From contig JNEM01016469.1 in assembly GCA_000697335.1 (NCBI GenBank), forward strand, positions 1 through 18,666: 18,666 nucleotides of DNA, written 5' to 3'. A program made the position numbers and the translations under genes. Below the pieces are notes generated by a model that saw only the letters and a list, made by a program, of their open reading frames with translations, did no database searches and was not told the origin of the DNA. This DNA comes from Conidiobolus incongruus B7586 (taxonomy: Eukaryota > Entomophthoromycota > Entomophthoromycetes > Entomophthorales > Conidiobolaceae). Shown here piece after piece: positions 10,791-18,666 of the stretch; within the stretch, counting starts at the first letter, position 1; each line of letters opens with the position of its first letter.

Positions 10791-10825
10791 TACTAACCTG
10801 CAAAAGTAAGTTATAAAATCAAAAA
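10791..10825 (+). repeat. Left terminal inverted repeat of the Tc1-like element
   Basis: It matches the reverse complement of 12328-12362 at 32 of 35 positions. It contains the core GTAAGTTATAAA at 10806-10817. Confidence 0.9.
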
Positions 10826-10975
10826 CACCTATATTTTTACTAATAACTTGATTAATATTTAATAAAATAAACTTAAATTAAATAATTAAAATCTATTATA
10901 TTTATTAGTTATATATATCATTAAATGATAATATTTAGTTATTAATTGGTTAAAATATAAAAACTTAAATTTTAC

Positions 10976-11000
10976 CTAAGGTAAGTTATAAATTTGTAGG
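10976..11000 (+). repeat. Left inner repeat of the Tc1-like element
   Basis: It matches the reverse complement of 12151-12175 at 22 of 25 positions. It shares the core GTAAGTTATAAA (10981-10992) with the outer repeat, in direct orientation. It is probably an inner transposase-binding site by analogy with IR/DR elements. Confidence 0.8.
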
Positions 11001-11019
11001 TTTTTGGTGATAAAAAAAA

Positions 11020-12048
11020 TTAAAACCTAGTGTATCTACCTTTAACTTTTCTAACTTCTTTAAGTTTGTGGGGTATAGAATCAATTAACTTCTTACACTA
11101 GGAAAGGTTAATCTTGTTCTATACTTCTTGAACATATTCTTAAAGTTGATCTAAATTTTTTGCTGGGGGGAAAGCTTTAATAACTTTTTTTAACTAATCC
11201 TAAAGGTGTTTAATTAGATTAAAGTTAGGAAATTAAAGAAACCACTTTATAACTGTTATCTTGTTATTTTTAAGTTATTTAGTAGTAGAAGTTGTAGTAT
11301 AGCAAGAGGCATTATCTTGCTGGAAAATAACATCAGATTTGTTTAACCTATATTATTCAATGGTTTTTTTCAATTTATTATTTAGAATACTTTAGTACAT
11401 CTCAATATTAATTCCCCTATTAACTTTATAAAGATACCCTATACCTAAAGACAACATACATCCTTAAATAATAATTAACCCACTACTATACTTTTAGGTA
11501 AAATTAATATAATAGTCACAAAGTAGTTTTGTATCTTTTCTAAAGTATCTAGCTTTTCCATCAAATCCACTAAAGTATATTTTTGTTTCATTAAACTAAA
11601 TAACCTTACTCTAATTAGTTTTAGTTTAACATTAGTAGTAACATTTAAACTCCCACCTAGCTTTATAGTGGGATTTTTTTAGTTGGGGGTGTTTTTTCTT
11701 AAGGTGTGAGTGGTATCTATGTTAATATAAAGTACATATAATAATATCAGTGCTAACTAATATTCCTGTATAGTTTTATAGTTCCTGTTGTATTTCTACA
11801 ACAGTACCACACTTGCTTGTATTAACCAACCTACAGATATACTTCTCATCATGTTCATTTATAATTCTAGCACACTTAAGTTTAAGTTTAAATGTTTCTT
11901 TATTGCTATTTTTAACAGCTTTAACTATAGTAGACTAGCTAACACCAGTAATTCTAGCAATATCACAAGTTGATTTACCTTCTTTATAAAGTTAATTAAT
12001 ATACAAGTGGATTTTTTTAAAGAGGGATTTAGGTATAATGATACTAAT
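11020..12048 (-). pseudogene. Tc1-like DD34E transposase, inactivated by transitions
   Basis: A single frame of about 343 codons runs without any net frameshift from about 12048 to the TAA at 11022-11020. It is about the usual length for Tc1 transposases (near 340). An N-terminal helix-turn-helix is visible (LYKEGKSTCDIARITGVS). The second catalytic Asp lies in FQQDNASCYT. The third position, 34 residues on, lies in NLIKHL and is Lys instead of the expected Glu. The first catalytic Asp appears as Asn in FNETKIYFSGFDG. The C-terminus reads LKEVRKVKGRYTRF. About 19 in-frame stops are present, all TAA or TAG and none TGA. They fall where Gln or Trp is expected, as CpA-to-TpA change on either strand would give. 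The ATG is not preserved. Catalysis is lost. Confidence 0.88.
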
Positions 12049-12150
12049 AAAAAAAATTTAATATATCTGTAAAATATTATATAAAATAATAGCAAAGAGA
12101 GAAAAAAGATATGGTTATATATTGTTAAATATATCCCCTTATCTCAACAA

Positions 12151-12175
12151 CCTGTAAATTTATAACTCACCTTAG
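12151..12175 (-). repeat. Right inner repeat of the Tc1-like element
   Basis: This is the partner of 10976-11000. On the minus strand it carries GTGAGTTATAAA (12159-12170). It lies about 100 bases upstream of the transposase coding region. Confidence 0.8.
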
Positions 12176-12327
12176 TTAAATATTAAAGGTTAATATTTTT
12201 GCTAATAGTTTACTAAATATATCTAAATATATTTATCTATTATTAAATAATATACCTTAATTATATATTATAGTTTCAAGTAATCTAATATATATAATTG
12301 TTTTAGTTATTAATGAAAATATATATA

Positions 12328-12362
12328 TTTTTGATTTTATGACTCACTTTTGCAGGTTAGTG
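12328..12362 (-). repeat. Right terminal inverted repeat of the Tc1-like element
   Basis: This is the better-preserved outer repeat. It carries the core GTGAGTCATAAA (12336-12347 on the minus strand) and ends in GTG before the TA target duplicate. Confidence 0.9.
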
Positions 12363-13389
12363 TAGTTAATATAATAAACTATCTCTTTAATATCTTTAAA
12401 AGCAAACTAACTACTTATGATAGTTTTAAAAACCTTTATAAACTTGAAAACTATGTTAAAAATATAAAGAATTATCTTAATTTAATTCTTAATAAAGATT
12501 TAGAAAATAACTTTAAATTAACCATTTTTTTTGTAAAAATCTATTTATACTTGGTAGTTAACTTATTAGAAGCTTAATCTTAAAAAGTTTTTAGGGGGAT
12601 AACCTATTATAAAAATATATACCTTTAAACAGTTGGAAAAAGCTTTTAAAAGAAGGTATTACCTAAAAAATTAAGTTTAATTAATAAAAGAAAAGCTTTC
12701 TTAACTTAAATAGAAAATTTCTACAAGGTAATTAATTAAGAAATTTAATAAGATATATTTAGATATATTAAATATTATTGAAGAAGAATAAATCTACAAG
12801 TTATTATAATGCTTTAATCTTCAACTAAAACTCTAATTAGTTAATAAAGAATATTTTGATAATATGTTTTTTTAATATTTTTGATATAGCAATTATAATT
12901 GATAATATCTTTTATTTTATAACTAAATCTTTTTATCTTAAGAATTAATCTTCTAAAACCTACTTTAATTTACTTAAATCTCAAATAATAAATATTTTTG
13001 CTTTAAAACTCTATAAAAAAACCTTTAATAAAGAAGTTAAAGTTTATTTGAGAGTAAATAAAGGTTGTTATTATTGCTGAAAAACACTGGTTAATTATAG
13101 AGTTAATAAGTGTTTTTTTTAAAAAACAACATCTGTTTAACTCTTAATAATTTTGATCTACCAATCAAAAACCAAACTTGAATAATATTAATATTACTTT
13201 AAAATCACCTCTTTTAAAATTAATTAATAAATTCTAATCTAATCCATAAAAATTCTTATAAACTAATGATTCCACAAATTAAACTATATATATCAGAGAA
13301 ATCCAACTAATTAAATCACTAAAAAATAAAAATATTCTAGTAACTAATCTATCTTATAATTTTTTACCTTTAACTATCATTTTATTATT

Positions 13390-13690
13390 TATTTTAACTA
13401 GATATATTATAGATATACTTGTTAATGTTTTAATTAACTCTAGTTATTCTAGTTGTATTATCTTTTTTTTTATTATTACAAAGCTATCTTTACTTATTTA
13501 AAAAAATAACTTAATAATTAAATATACTAATAATTTAATATAACAAAAATCTAATACTATATTTAAATATTTATCACTACCTCTTAATTACTCTCAATAT
13601 ATTAAATTCCTAGTTAGTAACATTAGTTACAATTTTATACTAGGTTAAAATTAGTTTAAATATTATAATTTTCTATCTATGAGTATTACT
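13390..13690 (+). pseudogene. Aspartic protease part of pol (fossil)
   Basis: It lies between the zinc knuckle and reverse transcriptase. A trace of the flap-to-end motif 'ILG..W...YN' is visible near 13640-13672. The assignment rests on this trace and on position. Broken. Confidence 0.5.
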
Positions 13691-14059
13691 TTAAAAGGTT
13701 ACAAATTTATTTTATTTATATTCTAAAAGAAATTAGTAGAATTAATCTCAAAAAATTTATATTACCTTATTATAAAACTATTAAATATTTTACCTAATAC
13801 CAACTTTATAAATGTATCAAATAATTCTATTATTATAAACAAAAACTAATATAAAAAACTAATTAAAAACCTTAATAATTTATAAGGATATATATTTATT
13901 TAATATTCATCTATTAGTATTTTATCTGTTAATTTGAATAAAGTTATAATTAATTACTATATTTTATATAATATAATAAGTTAATTTGCTAATATTTTTG
14001 AACTTATAAGTAAATTACTTCTTAAAAATAATATTAAATACAAAATTAAATTTTTCTTA

Positions 14060-14720
14060 GGTATATAACTATACTCAAAATTTACTTATCATTTATCTCT
14101 TAAATAATATTAAACTTTGAAAAAAAAAATCTAAAAATTACTTGAAAATAGGTATATTAGACTTTTTTCTTTATTATAAAGATTTCTTATCTTCTTTATA
14201 TAAAAGGCTAATGGTAGTTAAAGATTATATATTAATAATTATATTTTAAACTCTAAAACTATTAAAGATAAAACTTTATTATTAAACCTATATGATGTTA
14301 AAGATAAACTACTTAAATCTATTATATTTACTAAATTAGATATTAGAAATAGTTATTATAATATTAAAGTTAAAGAAAATTCTATTTCTTTAATTACTTT
14401 TAATACTTTACTAAGCTATTATTAATTTATTATTACAAACTTTAGATTATATAATACCCTTATAACTTTTACTTAATTTATCAATTCCCTTTTTAACCTT
14501 GTTTTTAATAACTTTATTATTACTTACCTTGATAATATCTTAATCTATTCAAAAACTAAAGAAGAATATATCTAATATATAAATCAAGTTTTATAAATTA
14601 TTCAAGAATATAAATTACTTTTAAAGCTATTAAAATATATTTTTAATGCTACTTTTATCTTTTACTATAGTTATATTATTTCTTCTTAAAGAATTAACAT
14701 TGATTTAATTAAACTTAATG
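14060..14720 (+). pseudogene. Reverse transcriptase part of pol (fossil)
   Basis: The catalytic neighbourhood 'YLD.ILIYS' followed by KTKEEY lies near 14525-14570. Before it are the FRLYN trace (about 14439-14453) and LFNLVFNNFIITYL, and after it KLLLKLLKYIFNATF. These match the fingers/palm order of Ty3/Gypsy reverse transcriptases. Broken. Confidence 0.8.
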
Positions 14721-14829
14721 ATGTAAAAGTTTTTACTATATCTATAAACAAAAATTAATTTATATTTATACTTAAATTATTAAATTATTAAATTATTTTA
14801 AAGATTTCATTGATTCTTTTATTAAACTT

Positions 14830-15400
14830 ACAACTTTTTTAACTAATCTCTTGAGAAAAGATTCTCCTTTTGAATAAACCTTACTATATACTTTTTATAT
14901 AAATGTTTTAATTTTCTATATTACTAGTGCTTTTACTTTATTTATTTTTAATTTTAAACTATCTACTATTATTTTTACTTACTTTAATTCTTTTACAATT
15001 AGTAAATAATTAACCTAATTTGAATTTAATTTATATTTTACCTTTTAACTATAAGATAAAATAGTAAATAAAAGAGAATAGGTTAAATTTAACCCTATAA
15101 ATATTACCTTAAATCCTATAACATTATAGTTAAGAAAAATAAAGCTAGCTGAACTAAAATACCTAGTTTATAAATAAAAACTTTTTACTTTAGTAGAAAT
15201 AATTAAAAGTTATTTATATTTCTTATCTTATAACTTTTTCTTAATACTTATAGATTATAAATTATTTATTTACTTAAACACTTAAAAATATTTATTAAGA
15301 AGATAAGTTAAATAGATTAAAATTATCTAGCTTATTTTTCTTTTATCTATTATTTCTTAGGTTAATAAAATTATGTTGTAGATACTTTATCAAAAAATTT
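14830..15400 (+). pseudogene. Connection and RNase H part of pol (fossil)
   Basis: FIKLTTFLTNLLRKDSPFE (about 14818-14874) is the connection segment typical of Gypsy pol. An AELKYLVYK trace near 15150-15175 and a final VVDTLSK near 15374-15394 match the 'AEL.Y.v..kELLAVV' and 'VADALSR' marks of RNase H. Broken. Confidence 0.7.
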
Positions 15401-15599
15401 TACATACTTATCCTTTTATTCTAATTACAAAAACCCAGCAGATATTAACATAATAATTATTAATGAAGGAAATAAAGAATTCATTAAATTACTTTAAAAA
15501 ACATTACTAAATGATGATTTCTTTATTTTAAATAAAAAAGAACTTTCTAAACTATTAGAAAACTAATTAAAATATGTTAATAAATTTAAAATCATTGAT

Positions 15600-16420
15600 A
15601 ACTTACTATAATATAATAATTATCTATATATCCCTAATATCCTTAAGATTTAACAAGTAATATTTAATTAGGGTTATAATTTATTTGTTAAAAAACATCA
15701 AAACTAGTTAAAGATTATTAAGAGAATTAAAATAAAATATTATTAACTTTTCTTAATTAAATTAGTTTAGAAATACAATAATACCTATGATATATGCTAA
15801 AAAATTAAATATAATACCTAATTAAAATATGATAAATTTATTCTTTTATAAGTTTTTAATAAAATTTAACAACAAATCCAGCTTAATTTCATAGAAATTA
15901 TTAAATCAATAACTAATTATAATAACTTACTAACTATAATTAAATTATTTTTTAAGTATGTTTATTTTATTCCTTGTTTCAGAACTTTTATAGTTAAAGA
16001 TATCACAAAACTATTATTCTCTAATATTTTTACCAACTATAGAATTCTACAAATTATTGTATTTGATAGAGATATATAATTCAACTATTGATTTTAAAGG
16101 TTACTATCCTTTTACTTTAAAATTAATTTAGCTATATTTACTACTAATCATTATTAAATTAATAAACTTATTAAAAAACTATTAAAACCTTAAAGCAAAT
16201 AATTAAAACTTATATTAACACTAATTAGTTAAATTAAGATATTTATATCTACTAACTTTAATATTTATTTAATTCTTTTATTAATAAATTAACAGGTTTT
16301 AACCTTTATTTCATCAATTATAGCAAATATCTTAACTTAATAATTGCTCTAAAACTCTAAATCAACTTACCTTTAGATGTTGTTACATTTTAATTTAATA
16401 TTAAACATATCAATTCTTTT
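15600..16420 (+). pseudogene. Integrase part of pol (fossil)
   Basis: QQIQLNFIEII (about 15866-15904) and FFKYVYFIPC (about 15949-15979) match the 'QDISMDFI' and 'FSKMAHFIPC' blocks around the first catalytic residue. VFDRDI (about 16060-16077) and the TTNHYQINKLIKKLL stretch (about 16141-16185) match the 'SDRD' and 'TAYHPQTDGQTER' blocks. Broken. Confidence 0.75.
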
Positions 16421-16769
16421 ATTAAATTTAACTTAGAAGAGAATTAAAAGATTATAAAATAACAAGATTTAAAGTTATCAAGGAATCTTCTTAAATATAA
16501 AACTAGTATGTTTATATACTTAAATTAATCTGCCTTTAAACTTACCTTACTTAAATCTAGCTTAAATCCAAAATACTTGCTATTATATTATAGTCCTTAT
16601 AAAATTTAATCTATTGATTTAAATTTTGAAAATATTACCTTGGAATTACCTTTAACTTTAAGAATTAAACTTACCTTTCACATATCTAAAATCAAACCTT
16701 ATTTTGAAAATTTTAACACTTTTCCTAATCAATTAAAAGCTTAAAAACTAGATCTAATTATTAATCAAA

Positions 16770-16950
16770 ATAAAGAAAAAGAATATTATATTGATTATAT
16801 AATTAAATCTAAATCTAAATCTATTAGGAATAAGCTTTATTTTAATATAAAATGTATAGGTTATCTTATTGAAAAAGCAACATAGGAACCCCTAGAAAAT
16901 ATTAAGAATATTTTAGCTTATTATACCTATTTATAAAAATCTAGGGAGTA
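16770..16950 (+). pseudogene. Chromodomain at the integrase C-terminus (fossil)
   Basis: EYYIDYIIKSKSKS is followed by LYFNIKCIGYLIEKAT and EPLENIKNI. This reproduces the 'EYEVE.ILD...YLVKWKGY....TWEPLENL' chromodomain pattern. Such domains direct chromovirus integration to marked chromatin. Broken. Confidence 0.8.
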
Positions 16951-16972
16951 TGTCTTTTTTAAGAAATTTATT

Positions 16973-16979
16973 AGGGGAG
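16973..16979 (+). other. Polypurine tract of the retroelement
   Basis: AGGGGAG lies directly before the right LTR, where plus-strand priming occurs in LTR elements. It is one of very few G runs in the area. Confidence 0.7.
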
Positions 16980-17377
16980 TGTTAAAAAAATAATTCTTTA
17001 AATTTTTATATATATTTTCATATAATTTAAGTAACTATAAATTATATGATTAATTTATATTTTTATAGCTAAATTAATTATATAAATAGTATTAAATTAT
17101 TTAATAAACTTGGTTTTTCTTTTTTTTCTCAATATTTACTATTTTTTATCTTTTCTACTATTTCTAAATTTGAAACTATATCTTATCAATATTATAATAT
17201 ATTAACACTACCTAATATAAATCTTAATATATTAGTGACTCATCCTATTTTGAAGCTTAATTAAACTTTGTTTATATTTGCACACTATAGCCATATTATA
17301 ATACCATGTTCTGTGTCACACTACTTTTATATTAAGTCTTCCTTTATACTATATTTGTACTTACCACCATGCTTACA
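16980..17377 (+). repeat. Right LTR of the Ty3/Gypsy element
   Basis: It is 398 bases, starts TGTTAA and ends GCTTACA, and pairs without gaps with 10081-10478. It is followed by the target duplicate TTATT (17378-17382). Confidence 0.9.
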
Positions 17378-17382
17378 TTATT
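17378..17382. repeat. Target-site duplication, right (TTATT)
   Basis: This is the partner of CTATT at 10076-10080, with one C/T difference. Confidence 0.65.
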
Positions 17383-17649
17383 AATAATATATTAAATATA
17401 TAAAAGGATAAATATTATGAAATTAATTTTATCTATATATTATATTTAGTTATATTTTATTAAAATATCTCTATTGAAATTTTATTATTTAATTTAATTA
17501 TAATTAAATTAAAAAATAATTAATAAATTATTTTAATTTAATATTACCTTGAATTTGAAATAATGGGAAATTTTTTAATTTCCAATTTTTCAAACATATT
17601 ATTAGTTTGAAATGAATAAATATATACAAAGTTAATAGGAAATTATATA

Positions 17650-17655
<6 letters not shown>

Positions 17656-17685
<30 letters not shown>
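17656..17685. repeat. (TA)n microsatellite inside mariner copy B
   Basis: About 15 TA units lie directly upstream of the surviving transposase part. Copy A has no comparable run at the matching place, so the run expanded in this copy. Confidence 0.85.
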
Positions 17686-17687
<2 letters not shown>

Positions 17688-17701
17688 CTTTTTTAAATAA
17701 A

Positions 17702-18040
17702 AGTATTTCTAATTGGTGTTTTCAATATAATTTGAGAAAACCTATTATTTTGCATAATAATTGTAAAATACATAAATCTAAAGCTGTAAAAAACTTTCTA
17801 ATTAAAAATAACTGGAAAAAACTACCACATCTAGTATATTCCTTTGATTATAACCCATGTGATTATAATTGCTTTAGGCAATTAAAAAACCAGCTTGCAA
17901 GAAAGAAAATTTCTGCAAGAAAATTTAATTTGTTTATGAAACATCAAATTTCAGTCCTTAATAAAAAGAACTTTTTTTTAGGTGTTAGAAGTTTGCTAAA
18001 AATATGGCAAAAAGTTATTAATAATAAAAGAAACTATTAA
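17702..18040 (+). pseudogene. C-terminal third of a mariner DD34D transposase
   Basis: An open frame of about 112 codons without an ATG runs to TAA at 18038-18040. It begins SISNWCFQYNLRKPIILHNN. The block LHNNCKIH matches mariner 'LHDNARPH', with the catalytic Asp replaced by Asn. Exactly 34 residues later comes the third catalytic Asp in YNPCDYNCF ('APCDYFLF' in active elements). The frame ends with SLLKIWQKVINNKRNY, as in mariner 'RW.KCI...GDYF'. The N-terminal DNA-binding domains and first catalytic Asp are absent, so it cannot transpose. The intact frame is unusual here: the other copies are riddled with stops. Confidence 0.85.
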
Positions 18041-18117
18041 ATTTATATTATATATTTATTTTTATATATCATTTATTCAAATGTTTATTTATTTTTAATT
18101 GCAAAAAATTCCCATTA

Positions 18118-18666
18118 TTAAAAATACAAAGTAATATTATTTAAACTTAACTATAAATTATTTATAATTATATAAACTTTACAAAATTTTTAAAAAAGAT
18201 AGTATTTTATTTAAAATTAATAATTAATCATAATAATTTGGTTATAATATTGAATTAGATAATATTTAATTAATTTTGATTTATATTATAAATTTTATTA
18301 AATAAATAAATTCAATAACATATTAATAATTATTTTTTCAATTAATATTAATAATATTAAAATATTATATATATAGAAATTTAAACTTAGATTTATTAAT
18401 TAAACTTTAAAACAAATTTATTAAAAATTAAATCAAAACTTAAATAATAATTTAAATAGCTATAATAAAACAAAATTTTTTAAAAAATAATCTAAAAAAG
18501 GTTTATAAAGTTAATTATTAAAATTTATACAATTTAAATTCTTTTATATAATATTTAACCTAAAAATAAAATAAAATATTAATCAAAATAATATAGCCTT
18601 CTTTATATATTTTAATATATATATATATATATTTTATTTTTTAAAAATCTTTTATAAATAAAATAA
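18118..18666. other. AT-rich stretch, no gene seen
   Basis: This is nearly all A and T, with a (TA)n run near 18617-18632. CpA and TpG are scarce, as in the mutated transposons. It may be another unrecognisable repeat relic, but no protein motif could be read. Confidence 0.45.

Larger units (their letters stand above)
10791..12362 (-). mobile_element. Tc1-like (DD34E) transposon with double (IR/DR) terminal repeats, nested in the retroelement
   Basis: This is a full-length 1,572-base DNA transposon. It is flanked by TA (10789-10790 and 12363-12364), the standard Tc1/mariner target duplication. The outer 35-base inverted repeats (10791-10825 and 12328-12362) begin CACTAACCTGCAAAAGTGAG in the right copy. 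They differ at only three sites, all C/T or G/A. A second, inner inverted repeat of 25 bases lies at 10976-11000 and 12151-12175. Each repeat carries the core GTGAGTYATAAA, so the element has four copies. This is the layout called IR/DR in Sleeping Beauty-type elements. One transposase frame runs on the minus strand between the inner repeats. It inserted into the retroelement's gag region and is therefore younger than it. Confidence 0.9.
10600..13110 (+). pseudogene. gag region of the retroelement (fossil, split by a Tc1-like insertion)
   Basis: This region lies between the left LTR and the protease and is interrupted by the transposon at 10791-12362. Downstream of the insertion, a Leu/Lys/Asn-rich helical stretch (about 12366-12577) is consistent with a capsid part. 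A Cys-x2-Cys start of a CCHC zinc knuckle (GCYYC) lies near 13063-13077. Broken. Confidence 0.55.
10081..17377 (+). mobile_element. Ty3/Gypsy (chromodomain) LTR retrotransposon, fossil
   Basis: This is a complete-length but thoroughly decayed LTR element of 7,297 bases, 1,572 of them a later Tc1-like insertion. It has two 398-base LTRs, a purine tract before the right LTR and a 5-base target duplication. Between them lie traces of gag with a zinc knuckle, then protease, reverse transcriptase, RNase H, integrase and a C-terminal chromodomain, in that order. Integrase after RNase H assigns it to Ty3/Gypsy, and the chromodomain assigns it to the chromovirus branch common in fungi. Coding parts are broken throughout (many tens of breaks), with a strong shortage of CpA and TpG. 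The LTRs differ at roughly 45 of 398 sites by hand count, most of them transitions. Divergence therefore overstates age. It is old and inactive. Confidence 0.9.
17563..18115 (+). mobile_element. mariner deletion derivative, copy B
   Basis: This 553-base element has short inverted ends, ATGGGAAATTTTTT at 17563-17576 and AAAAAATTCCCAT at 18103-18115. Both are bordered by TA (17561-17562 and 18116-18117). It keeps both ends and the last third of the transposase, but the rest of the coding region is missing between the left end and about 17630. It is therefore a non-autonomous internal-deletion copy. It shares its 3' half with copies A and C but keeps far more CpA and TpG, so it is the least mutated of the three. 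A (TA)n run lies inside. Confidence 0.75.

Noticed and set aside
11788-11973. Open frame of 61 codons on the plus strand.
   Set aside because: It lies antisense to the N-terminal part of the Tc1-like transposase and has no features of its own.
11020-12048. A reassigned genetic code (TAA/TAG as Gln), because the transposase has about 19 TAA/TAG and no TGA.
   Set aside because: Several of these stops fall at conserved Trp positions (for example the HLWD site), and the two host genes read cleanly in the standard code with TAA stops. CpA-to-TpA change explains both Gln and Trp positions.
12350-12577. Open frame of 75 codons as an independent small gene.
   Set aside because: It starts inside the transposon's terminal repeat and continues into the retroelement's gag region, so it is a chance junction frame.
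1-18666. tRNA or rRNA genes, CRISPR arrays or bacterial operon signals.
   Set aside because: None were seen. Spliced genes, LTRs and Tc1/mariner elements show a eukaryotic locus.

Overview
The window is a very AT-rich eukaryotic locus. Two intact host genes are clearly richer in G+C and carry short GT-AG introns (52 to 62 bases). They sit among decayed transposable elements. The transposon copies show strong, almost one-directional C-to-T and G-to-A change, mostly CpA to TpA and TpG to TpA. This resembles fungal repeat-induced point mutation (RIP). Together with a chromodomain Ty3/Gypsy element, a Tc1-like element and tiny introns, it suggests a fungus with an AT-rich genome. The sequence alone does not fix the lineage.

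Layout. Bases 130-632 hold a mariner relic (copy A). Bases 1040-2300 hold a relic of a pogo-like (Tigger/Fot-type, CENP-B-related) transposase. Bases 2812-4251 hold a broken host alpha/beta-hydrolase gene of the hormone-sensitive-lipase family; its catalytic residues are still visible. Bases 4624-5565 (minus strand) hold a complete six-exon PITH-domain gene, a PITHD1 orthologue. A gene-free 2.27 kb spacer separates it from a complete three-exon gene at 7832-8764 (plus strand). That gene encodes a signal peptide plus seven-helix DUF4203/TMEM198-like membrane protein.

From about 9600 to 18120 the window is transposon-dominated. It starts with a degraded mariner copy (copy C, about 9600-10050). 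Next is an old Ty3/Gypsy element (10081-17377) with two 398-base LTRs and a 5-base target-site duplication. Inside that element, in its gag region, sits a complete but inactivated Tc1-like transposon (10791-12362) with double terminal repeats. Last is a short deletion derivative of the mariner (copy B, 17563-18115).

The two intact genes show no evident functional link. They are divergently transcribed and are not marked by the CpA loss seen in the repeats. The order of insertion at the right end is readable: the retroelement came first, then the Tc1-like element into it. The mutation process then hit both.
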